A stretch of DNA of 64,000 nt, from NCBI GenBank assembly GCA_037127255.1, contig JBANSL010000009.1:16132475-16196474 (forward strand), in the 5' to 3' direction. Shown here in pieces: positions 10,616 through 19,413 of this stretch (position 1 is the stretch's first letter; the number at the start of each line of letters is the position of its first letter). The notes beneath the pieces were generated by a model that saw only the letters and a program-made list of their open reading frames with translations, was not told the origin of the DNA and did not search any database. A program made the position numbers and the translations under genes. The DNA comes from Persicaria tinctoria (lineage: Eukaryota; Streptophyta; Magnoliopsida; Caryophyllales; Polygonaceae).

Positions 10616-11761
10616 TTGGATTTGATGGCTTGGGAAATCTGGGGAGGAGACTGGGATGATAATCCCGATCCATGGGCTGCGCAACATCGACGCCAACGAG
10701 AGTTGCAGAGACGAGCTTTGCAACAACAAGCTTTAGAGCGACAACGAGAGGCTCAAAGGCGCCGCCTTTGGCTTCAACGGCAAGCTGAAATTGAAGAGGA
10801 AAGGTGTCGACAACAACAACAACTCCTTGAGCGTCAACGTCAAGACGCAATTGATGAGGAGAAACTACAACAATTTCAAGCCGGACTTACAACCAAAATT
10901 CAAGCACATTTTGCCGTCGTGGAGGCACAACGTCAAGCCGAACGAGATGCCTTTAATGCCAAATTGATGGACGACTTCGAGAAATTCTCGGATGCTTTTC
11001 GTCAAGCATTGGAGTTACACTGTCCCACTACTCCAGCGGTTAAAGTTGCCTCAACCGACGACGAGGTAATTGAGCCTAAGGAGTCTTCTGTCGATTTCGT
11101 TGCCCAGAAAACAGCACAGCGCGTCGAACTTGTTTCGCAGATTTCCGTTGACTCTGACATCGGAATTGAGTCAACTCAGTTTTGTTGCGAAGCTGACTCG
11201 ACGAGCTTTCCGACGATGGGTCACACGCTGTCAGACTCCTCGGGGAAGACCTCCGAATCTGTTCTTAAAGTCGACTGCAGTGTTCTGCAGGACGATCATG
11301 TTGATTCCGTTGTTGAGGATGAGGTAATTGATGACGTGTCTCAAGAGTTAGCGATTGTACCTCTTGGGCATGTTCATGAAGTTCCAGCTGCTGAGATTTG
11401 TGTGGTCATTGATCCTATTCTTGTTGAAGATCAAGTCTGTTCAACGATCGCGCATGAAGGTGTTGTTTTTGGGGTTCCTATACCTCGAATTCTCCTGGCA
11501 CCTATTCCACCCATTCCTCCATCATCTTCTTTGAAGGTTGCTGCTCCTTCCTCGCTGATCATTGCTGACTCGATTCGAGGACGAATCGAAGATAAGAGGG
11601 GGAGAATGATGCGGGTCAAGATGGCCTTCTGTGGGTCAAACAACGATCTTGATCCTGGCGACGACTCGAGGACGAGTCGATTTCAAATGGAGGAGAATGA
11701 TGTCATCCTCAAGCGGAAGAAGAAGGCTCCACCTTGGGAGTCGTTAAAGAAACGACGTTAA
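10616..11761 (+). CDS. Element C protein, Gln/Arg-rich coiled coil, family not recognised
   Basis: A 381-residue open frame filling the whole interior. The start may be Met 1 or Met 4 (MAWEIWGGDWDDNPDPW). Residues about 20-130 are a strongly charged, Gln/Arg/Glu-rich coiled coil with repeated RQR, LQRQ and ERQRQ segments. Residues 140-330 are acidic and Ser/Val-rich with a hydrophobic-proline stretch (PIPRILLAPIPPIPPSSS). The C-terminus is very basic (LKRKKKAPPWESLKKRR), like a nuclear-localisation signal; its last ~20 codons lie inside the 3' LTR. There is no zinc knuckle and no protease or RT motif. It could be a highly diverged gag or an accessory protein. An intact 1.1-kb frame in an otherwise non-coding element suggests selection or youth. 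Confidence 0.65.
   Translation: MDLMAWEIWGGDWDDNPDPWAAQHRRQRELQRRALQQQALERQREAQRRRLWLQRQAEIEEERCRQQQQLLERQRQDAIDEEKLQQFQAGLTTKIQAHFAVVEAQRQAERDAFNAKLMDDFEKFSDAFRQALELHCPTTPAVKVASTDDEVIEPKESSVDFVAQKTAQRVELVSQISVDSDIGIESTQFCCEADSTSFPTMGHTLSDSSGKTSESVLKVDCSVLQDDHVDSVVEDEVIDDVSQELAIVPLGHVHEVPAAEICVVIDPILVEDQVCSTIAHEGVVFGVPIPRILLAPIPPIPPSSSLKVAAPSSLIIADSIRGRIEDKRGRMMRVKMAFCGSNNDLDPGDDSRTSRFQMEENDVILKRKKKAPPWESLKKRR
11685..11697 (+). promoter_or_regulatory. Element C polypurine tract
   Basis: AAATGGAGGAGAA lies directly before the TGATGTCAT start of the 3' LTR. It would prime plus-strand synthesis, and it is also read as codons of the element protein. Confidence 0.75.
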
Positions 11762-12663
11762 TTATTTAATTAATTATTATTTTATGCAATTAGATTAATA
11801 ATGTACAAGATTATATCTCCTCTAGATATATCTTGTTCCCTAAGCTTTAGAATTATATCTTCTTAGGATTTATTTATCTTTAAGTTATTTCATTTATCTT
11901 AGATAGAATTAAATCTATCCAAACCCCTTTCCTTTGCAAGGAAGGATTGGTTAGATCTCTTAGAACTTTATTATAAATTCATGTTACACCCTTTGAATTT
12001 AATCAGATTGAAGATTAGAATTGAAGAAACCCTTAACGGAATTAGGGTTCTTCGATTAGGTCAATCCAAAGGCTCTTGTGTTCTCAAGTGTTCTCGGCAA
12101 CCACCATTCTCACCCTCATCTTGGTTCATTCGGCAACCCTAAAACACAACACCTTCATCACCTTGTTCTCATCGAGATCGAGGAAACCCATCGCTGCACT
12201 CATCGAAGTCGACAACAGCGCCCACAACGCCAGCGCTTGGCGTCGTCCGCGGGCCAGTCGCTCCCAGCGAGCGCGGACATCCGCTCCGCGCGCTCGCCTT
12301 CGCTCCCGCGCTCCCTGGCGCATTGCTCAGCACTCTCAGGCGCTCGCTCCCGCTCCCGCGTCTCTCTCTCGCTAGCACTTCCGCTCCAGCGAAGTGCCCT
12401 GTCCTCGCGAGTCCTTCCGCGCACCAGTATCGCACACCCTGAGGCCTTGTGGCCTGTGTGCCCGACGTCCGCGCAACCCAGTCCCTCGCTTCTCCCTACT
12501 TTCTGTCGCTATTACTTTGTTTCAAGTTGCTGAATTTTAATCACTTGTTTAAATTGTTCCAAATCAGGAGATATCAAAGAGCATTGCAAGATCGGAGCAA
12601 ATATACGGCGTGGTTCTTGATCTGAAGCCCACAGGCGAAGGATCGGGTATCCCAAACGTATCA
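11698..12663 (+). repeat. Element C 3' LTR (966 bp)
   Basis: Starts TGATGTCATCCTC and ends CCCAAACGTATCA next to the TSD AACCC. It contains a GC-rich region (12240-12440) rich in GCGCTCGC-type sequence, part of which is shared with the 5' LTR. Its first 64 bases encode the basic C-terminus of the element protein. Confidence 0.85.
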
Positions 12664-13176
12664 AACCCTACTCGATCTCGACGAACCTTAGTCGAGATCG
12701 ACGAGTCCCTGAGTCCATATCCAAGCTTGCCGAGTAGAGCCACCCGAGGAGACCTAGTCGATGACCCATCCCTACTCGAGGTCGACTAGGGCTACTCGAG
12801 GTCGACGAGCGTCAGGAGCCAAGTCCGAGCCACATCGAGCAGAGCTAGCCGGGAAGTCCAGTCGACGAACCCTACTCGAGGTCGACGAAGCCTTGTCGAG
12901 GTCGAGTAGACCAGATCCCAGAAACGTGTCGACGAAGACCTGTCCGAGTAGACTTGAGATTCCTTGGGGCCGAAGGAGGAAGATTTTATCCAAATCCATC
13001 AATTCTATCATCATGGAAGGAGATCTATCAACATCATGGAGACTTACCCTATTTAGTTTTATCTTTTCCTTTTAGATTTATTTCCATTATGGCATTTATT
13101 TATCTTTTAAAGATTTAGATATAATTTTAGATAGAGATAGAAGATTTCTATCCTTGATCAGCGAGGGTTAGAAGCC

Positions 13177-13184
13177 TATAAATA
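13177..13184 (+). promoter_or_regulatory. Element B 5' LTR TATA box
   Basis: TATAAATA in the context CCTATAAATAAGGCCC, about 1.2 kb before the LTR end. It is conserved in the other LTR at 20526-20533. This is the likely core promoter of element B. Confidence 0.7.
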
Positions 13185-14369
13185 AGGCCCTAGGGGGCTC
13201 AGTTTTATTCATTCCAATTCACACACAATTCAATTCCAGTAGAGTAGTTTAGGGGTTCTAAGGTTTTTAGGGTTTTGGCTTTCTGCGAAAGGTTATTGCC
13301 GAGATTGTAAAGGCTTTTGAATTTAGTTAATGCAAGTTAGTTCCTTTTATACATCAATGTCTGTTATTGCGATGAGGCGTGAGTAGTCCACCCACTTCTG
13401 GGGCTGGGGTGAGCCCGACGGTGGCCATGTGAGGTGATGCGATAAAGGTAAGATCTTTTTGTGCAATTCATCTTCTATCCCTATGAGCATGATTCTTTAG
13501 CGAGAGTTGAAGGTGATCCTTGTTTGTATTATTGAAGCGAAAGTGATCTTAATGCAACTTGGATTAATTATGTGAAAAAGGGTTAGTAACAATTAGGGTT
13601 TATGCGAAAGCCTCTATTTGCCTATTTGTTAATGACGAAAGTTATTTGATGGAAAGCATGATCTTTTGTGCCTTTATGTGTTACTTTGCATGATTATCGT
13701 TGTGGTATTGATACCCTGGCTTTGGAAGTCTTTTAGCATATTGAATTTATTTCTGTCAAAAATCTGAGTTTTGGTTCGAAATCTGCAAATTTAAGTTTCT
13801 GTTCCTTGTCGACATAGAGGAGACCTTTGTCGATCTCGAGTAAGCCGTGGTCGAGATCGAGTAGGACTTGGTCTTAGTCGAGTTGATTTTCTTCTGTTCT
13901 TGTCGATTTTCAGTTTCTGTTTTGCATGCTCCTGTCGATCTCGAGTAGAGGTTGTCGAGATCGAGTTGCCCTTGCCGGGTTTGCCTGTCTGCTGTGATTT
14001 TCAGTTTCTGTTGTCGACTGATGTGGTCGATCTCGAGTAGCTATTTGTCGAGATCGACGAGCCTCTGCCTTTGCTTTGCTTTTTAGTTTCTGCTTTGCTT
14101 TGTCTTTTCTGTTTTGCTTTGTTCTTTGCTTTTGTTTTTCTGCTTTTATTTCTGTTTCTTTCCTTGTTTCTGTGTTTCTGTCTTTCTGCTACTTTGCCTG
14201 TGAGAATTTATAGCTACCTGAGAACTGCTAACGTGCTTCCTCGTGGATTCGATCCTGACTTTTCTCTTACTACAACGGGAGGAAGTCTTGTATTTATTTG
14301 CTGAGACAAGGAAGTCAGTCTGAACTTTATATTTATTTCATACTTGACTATCCTCCTGCAACAACAAAT

Positions 14370-14386
14370 TGGCGCCATTGCCGGGG
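14370..14386 (+). promoter_or_regulatory. Element B primer-binding site
   Basis: TGGCGCCATTGCCGGGG, starting three bases after the 5' LTR end, is the PBS characteristic of Athila and Tat elements. Confidence 0.85.
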
Positions 14387-14449
14387 AAGCTATCAATCGC
14401 GCCTTAGGTAGTCAGTTCTCACTGTTTCTTTGAGTTACTTTTCAGGTGT

Positions 14450-14795
14450 ATGCGCCGTTCTGGTCAACCACCTGAGTTTGACGCCTTAGACGAACAGGAA
14501 TGCCTATTTCACATCCGAGCTAAACTACAAAGAGCCATGGCAGCTGCAGAGACACAGGATCAGCTGGTCTCTAGGCTTACCAGGGAATTGGCCGTAAAGG
14601 ATACTGCTATCGCCGCTAAGGATGCTGCTATCGTCGCTGAGAGAGCAGCAAGGGAACAAGCACGGGCTGAGCTTTCCCAATAACCAACCACGGCAGAGAA
14701 CTACATGCACCCAACTCTAGTCGTGCCTGAATCGGCGATTCTAATCCCTGATAACTCTTTTGAAATTCGCACTCAAAATTATTATAGAGCTTAAA
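14450..14795 (+). pseudogene. Element B gag, N-terminal part
   Basis: Open from the ATG at 14450 to a TAA at 14681-14683, and then open in the same frame to about 14795. The first part encodes an Ala/Glu-rich helix (residues 28-75, with repeated KDTAIAAKDAAIVAERAA) that probably forms a coiled coil. The frame then shifts, because the conserved gag core lies in another frame from 14760. In Athila elements this would all be one gag protein, so both a stop and a frameshift separate the N-terminus from the core. Confidence 0.6.
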
Positions 14796-17528
14796 AATAA
14801 TGCCTTCTATGGTAGATTTAATGAGTGTCCTCTTGAACATATTACAAACTTTTCTGACATGTGCCGTACTATTCCTGAAGGTACAACTCTGGAATATGTC
14901 AAGATGAAATCTTTTCGCTGGTCTCTCGCTGAGCCTGCACTGAAATGGCTGAAAGGGCTGAAAGCAAGATCACTCACAGCCTGGGCCCAAGTACAGCAAG
15001 AGTTTCTGAACAAATTCTTCCCACCTGCCAAAACAGCACATCTCCGCCAGAGAATCACCGCCTTCAAACAGAAGCAAGGGGAACCGCTGGCAAAGGCATG
15101 GGAGCGCTACAAGGAACTTCTGCGATCTTGCCCTACTCATGGACAGCCACCCTACGTCATTCAAGAGATCTTCTTCAACTCTTTTGATCAAGTCACCAAG
15201 GACAGAATCAACCATTATACTCGCTATGAGTATCTGACAATGCCGCCAAGTGACGCATGGGGTGTGCTAGAGAAGCTCACTAACTACGACAACAAGTATG
15301 GGTCTACTGCAACTTATGAAGAGAACCCATACGCCAGGCCAGCACCATCCATGCCCCTTTATGAGCCACCTAAGGAGATTGATCCTGATGTTAGGGAGCA
15401 GTACTACAGAGACCAGAATAAGAAGCTCATCAAGCAAGTAAAGTATCTCTCTATCAACCAGCCTTGCATTGAATGCGGATCGCAAAGGCACACCACTCCT
15501 GAGTGCCCACACGCAGAACAAGTCAGGGTGGCAGAGCATCATGAGGATGTAGCTTACGCAGGGGGTCCCAGTCGCTACATGGGGGACCAAAGGTTTCAGC
15601 AACCACAATGGAACCAAGGTATCCCTAGGAACCCCCCACCCTACAGAGCTCCGGGACATCCGGAAAGGGAGCAGAAAAAGGATGATATACAGACAGTCCT
15701 GGAGGAAATACGGAGGAACCACTCAGAAACTAGGCAATCTTTCAACTCCGTCTATACTCAGATGCAAGGTTTCAACTCTAGGCTTGGGGAAATTGATATC
15801 TGGCGAAAATCAGTTGATACACAGATTTGTCAGCTGGCAGCAGGAATTCCCAGACAGTCAGGTTCGTTCCCAGGATCTTCAGAACCAAATCCTAAGGGAA
15901 AGACTGGACACATCACTGCTATAAAACTCAGAAGCGGCCATCAACTTCAAGAGCCCGAGGTCGGAAAGCAGAAGAACGACGAGGAACAGCAAGTCGACCT
16001 CGACAAACCTGTGGTCGATCTCGACGAAGGCCTCGTCGATCTCGAGGAGAATCTGTAAAAATCTTCGTCTGCACCACACAGCAACTCGACTACGCCCAAC
16101 CTGGTCGATGTCGACAAGACCCTATTCGATGTCGAGGAGCCTCTGGTCGACATAGAGCAGCCTGCAGCACCTCCGACGTCTGTTCTGGCTCCAAATCAGA
16201 AAAAGAAGCTGCCTTTCCCCACAAAATTTCTAAAGGACCCGGCAGAAAAGAAATTTCAGTGCTTCATCAAGATGCTTCAGAAACTCAACGTCACTATCCC
16301 CTTCACAGAAGCTCTCAATGAAATGCCATCCTATGTCAAGTTCCTGAAGGAGATTCTGAGCAAAAAGCGATCGATGGCTGAAATCACAGAGGAGTGCAGC
16401 CATCTGGACATATTGGAGAAGAGGCCGGATCCAGGTAAGTTTGCTATAACTATTGGATTTGGTCCATATAAAATTAATGCCCTATGTGATCTTGGAGCTA
16501 GTGTGAGTATAATGCCTTTAACAATTTGGTCCAAGATTAAGATAGGTGCCCTAGAGCCTGTGGATGCTAGACTTTACATGGCCAATAACACGGTGGTCCG
16601 TCCAACACGCATGGTGGACAACATCCCAGTACAAGTAGGTAAATTCTTTGTCCCTGCTGATTTCTTAGTTGTTGATATGCAAGAAGATCCTGCTTGTCCA
16701 ATTATTCTAGGAAGACCATTCTTGGCGACGGTGGATGCCAACATAAGCGTACGGAAAAGAGTGCTCACCTTCAACATCAGCGATGAGGTAATTGAGTATT
16801 CCTTTAATAAAACTGAAAGGCATACAGGTCCAATGGAAGAGGTCAAATCTATCTCAGCTGGCTACATCACCTGCGGGGAACCTAAGGTCAGAAATATGAC
16901 CCCTGAGGTGATAGAAAAGAGAGACATGGAGGCCCAGGTGGAGGAGATCATGGCAATCCTTAAGGAGAACACAGAGAATCCAATCGACACAGAACAAGGT
17001 AAGTCGTTGTGGATTAATTATTTTTCGGATGCCTTGACAGGGACTAAGTATGGGGTCAAGATCGACCAAGGCTCCTCGACATCGAGTAGAACCCCCGTCG
17101 ATCTCGACCAGACCAAGGAGACTCCAACGACACCAGCATCGTCGAGCAGCGAACCAGACAAACAAGGCTCGTCGATCTCGACTAGCCTTGTCGAGGTCGA
17201 CCACCACTCGGCCAACCAGACTTCGCCTTCCTCGACAATGACAACACCGGAGCCAGGAGCCTCGTCGATCTCGACCAGCCTTGTCGAGATCGACCACCAC
17301 CCGGTGCCACCAGACCTTTCTTCTTCGACGCCACAGCAACCAGGAGGAGAGCCCTCGTCGATCTCGACTAGTCTTGTCGAGGTCAACCACCACTCGGCTC
17401 CACCAGATCCGACTTCGTCGAAGAGCAAGCCACCAGGAGCAGAGCCCTTGTCGATGTCGAGTAGTCTACTCGAGGTCGACAAGCCTTCTTCGTCGACTTC
17501 TGCCTCTTCGAGCAGGACACCACCATAA
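14760..17528 (+). pseudogene. Element B gag-protease
   Basis: One reading frame broken only by a TAA at 16056-16058. The gag core contains ALKWLKGL, FLNKFFPPAKTAHLRQR and AKAWERYKELLRSCPTHG (about residues 60-130 of the first open part), typical of Athila/Tat gag. A CCHC knuckle, CIECGSQRHTTPEC, follows at about residues 235-248. After the stop comes KKKLPFP and the protease with CDLGASVSIMP and CPIILGRPFLATVDANI. DLGAS replaces the usual DTGA and is normal for Athila proteases. The end of the frame is an imperfect tandem repeat of about 30-35 residues rich in SSISTSLVEVDHH, encoded by the same TCGA motifs that fill the LTRs. The junction at 16000-16160 repeats VDLD, VDVD and VDIE in the same way. 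Confidence 0.8.
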
Positions 17529-17578
17529 CTAGCAGACTCGTCGAGATCGACTAGCCCTAGTCGAGATCGACCAAACAC
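17046..17578 (+). repeat. Coding tandem repeat built on TCGAnnTCGA hairpins
   Basis: At least four imperfect units of about 90-105 bp. Each holds GTCGATCTCGAC, 6-8 bases, then GTCGAGRTCGACC, giving hairpin-capable inverted pairs near 17175, 17268, 17360 and 17450. Translated, the core reads SSISTSLVEVDHH. A further pair at 17538-17572 lies beyond the stop codon, so the repeat is not confined to coding sequence. Confidence 0.8.
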
Positions 17579-17579
17579 A

Positions 17580-17909
17580 GTGGTCCCCGATTCCGTCTTT
17601 GCGAAGGTGAGCCAAGGTATGGATCTTTCTTCTCCTATTTCCATTAAACATTTATCTATACATGGGAGAGGTCTGCCTTGGTATGTGCGATTGTGTAGGA
17701 TTTCCAATGATGAGCCTAAGGAGTATGAAGTTGGAGACAAGATCTGTGTCTCTAAATCAAAGGATCATTGGTTTCCCAATAAATTCACCAAGAAGCGGAT
17801 GGGACCGTTCATGGTGAACAAGATCCATTCTGGAGGATTACAGCTGATGGACAAGAATGGAGTCTTATTTGAGGCCCAAGCTACACGGGCCCTGCAAATG
17901 CCACCTTGA
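17580..17909 (+). pseudogene. Element B integrase C-terminal remnant
   Basis: A 109-residue open frame. YEVGDKICVSKSKDHWFP and KRMGPFMVNKIHSGGLQLMD resemble the small C-terminal domain of Athila integrase. The integrase catalytic core and all of RT-RNase H, normally several kilobases, are absent between protease and this piece. It is a remnant left by a large internal deletion. Confidence 0.65.
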
Positions 17910-19413
17910 GCTTAATGGAGAAGTCGGCCTAGCGACTATAAAATCTAGAGCTTGTAAATAGACATTTATTTTTGTGACTTTTTGGACTTTGTTTTGTTTG
18001 TTTTTGGTTTTGAACATTTTCTGTTTTTTCTATTGTGGGTATATGTCTTCCATACTTCTCAGGTCCATGGATAGAACCATGCTATATTCATACTCAGGCC
18101 AGGAGGTGCTTCCATTAGAAATTTAGAGGCTCTGCACACCTGTCTTGTGAGTTTCTTTCTTTACCCTTACCTTGTTTTTATACAGTGAGGACACTGTAAT
18201 GTTTAAGTATGGGGTGGGGGAAGGGCTTAATTCATGCATAATTGCCATATTTGACATTATTTGTGCATATTTGGAATTTATTCCTTAGAATTGCTACATG
18301 GCTATTTTGGAATGCATTATTGATTTATGTGCTTATATGCATGTTTTCCAAAATTTTGAGAAAAATGACCCCCATTTGAAATTTTTGATAAATGTCATGG
18401 AAGTTTATATTGAACTCGACGATGCAAAATTGGATTCATTAGAGATATAGAATGAAATTGCCTAGTAAAGCGAAGTCACAATGAAATGCATATTTTGATG
18501 AAAACCATGAAAGGAGGTAAAAATTGAAGTTGCCTTTGACATATTGCATGATAAGATGATGGAGGACTTTATATTTTCCATATAATGCTCATATTGTTAT
18601 AATCCTAGCCTTACCTATGCTTATGCATCACAAAAGACATAATATGCCTTATTTCATATATTGCTCCACATGTTCTAAAATATTTCCATTCTTTACCTTA
18701 TCCGGGGATTATGTTGAGAATGATGTTACATTATGGAGATGTCATATGGTTTTTATGTTGGTGTGTTCATTATTGGAGTTTGGAAGGAAATTATTTGAAA
18801 TATATGGAAAATTTAATGAGTGAAAGAAAATGCAATCACCTCAGGAGATAAAGGTAGATTGACCCTGCTCTCTGAGATAATAGTTTGGAGAGATGGGACA
18901 CATTGTGAGGAGTCCAAAGCACTAAGTATCCGGGGCCATTCATGACACCCATGTTTGCGACTCGCGAGAAGGCAGTGCTGAGGTCGGAGAGGTAAAAGCA
19001 TTATTATTGAGAAAAAGTATTATGAAAGGTGATGAAACTTATGAGAAGGAATGTGGAAATTCAGTTTGGAAAGTACTCCATTTCCCCGGATCAAAAGCAC
19101 CACATTGCCAAAAAATTGCCCACCTTTTAGCCTTTTACCAATCTACTCCTTAATAAGCTTAAATTAAAGTCTTCTTGATTATCAATGCTTTGTCATTTAT
19201 GAAGGTTTTTGCATAACCCTCCTCTTGTGAGTAGATGTTGCTTTTACATATTTGCACATGCATGAATCTGTGACACTAGTACCTTTTCGATGATGGTAAT
19301 TGATTGCAGGGTTATATGAGAATGAATCTAATATGTTGAGAGTTTTGATTTCTTCCCCTGAATGACAAATAAAAGTATTGCTTGAGGACAAGCAAGCTTA
19401 ACTATGGGGTGTT
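17910..19413 (+). other. Element B 3' spacer with internal and terminal polypurine tracts
   Basis: A long non-coding region, as usual downstream of pol in Athila elements. CAGTGAGGACACTG followed by TTTAAGTATGGGGTGGGGG at about 18185-18224 is the internal PPT-like box found in Athila/Tat relatives. TTGCTTGAGGACAAGCAA, an inverted repeat, and CTATGGGGTGTT directly before 19414 form the 3' PPT region. No env-like frame is recognisable. Confidence 0.65.

Larger units (their letters stand above)
9387..12663 (+). mobile_element. Element C: small non-autonomous LTR retrotransposon
   Basis: A 3.28-kb insertion within B's 5' LTR, bounded by TG...CA ends and a perfect 5-bp duplication AACCC (9382-9386 and 12664-12668). 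It has two LTRs (9387-10559 and 11698-12663), a short interior with a single long open frame, and a purine-rich PPT just before the second LTR. It encodes no protease, RT or integrase, so it must be mobilised in trans. The two LTRs share their ends but differ greatly in the middle. I do not recognise the family. Confidence 0.85.
8802..14366 (+). repeat. Element B 5' LTR, split by element C
   Basis: Collinear with the 3' LTR once element C and one TSD copy are set aside (about 2.28 kb against 2.30 kb). A TATA box, TATAAATA, lies at 13177-13184, matching 20526-20533 in the other LTR. The LTR is crowded with TCGAnnTCGA motifs, often as inverted pairs, at 9180-9310, 12670-12910 and 13828-14060. 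A T/C-rich tract (14060-14200) precedes the 3' end. The two LTRs differ at many single sites, so B is not a very recent insertion. Confidence 0.9.

Noticed and set aside
14071..14304. Leu/Phe/Cys-rich frame resembling a membrane protein (also at 21419)
   Set aside because: Comes from the T-rich tract of the element B LTRs; it is the same in both LTRs and has no start context or domain.
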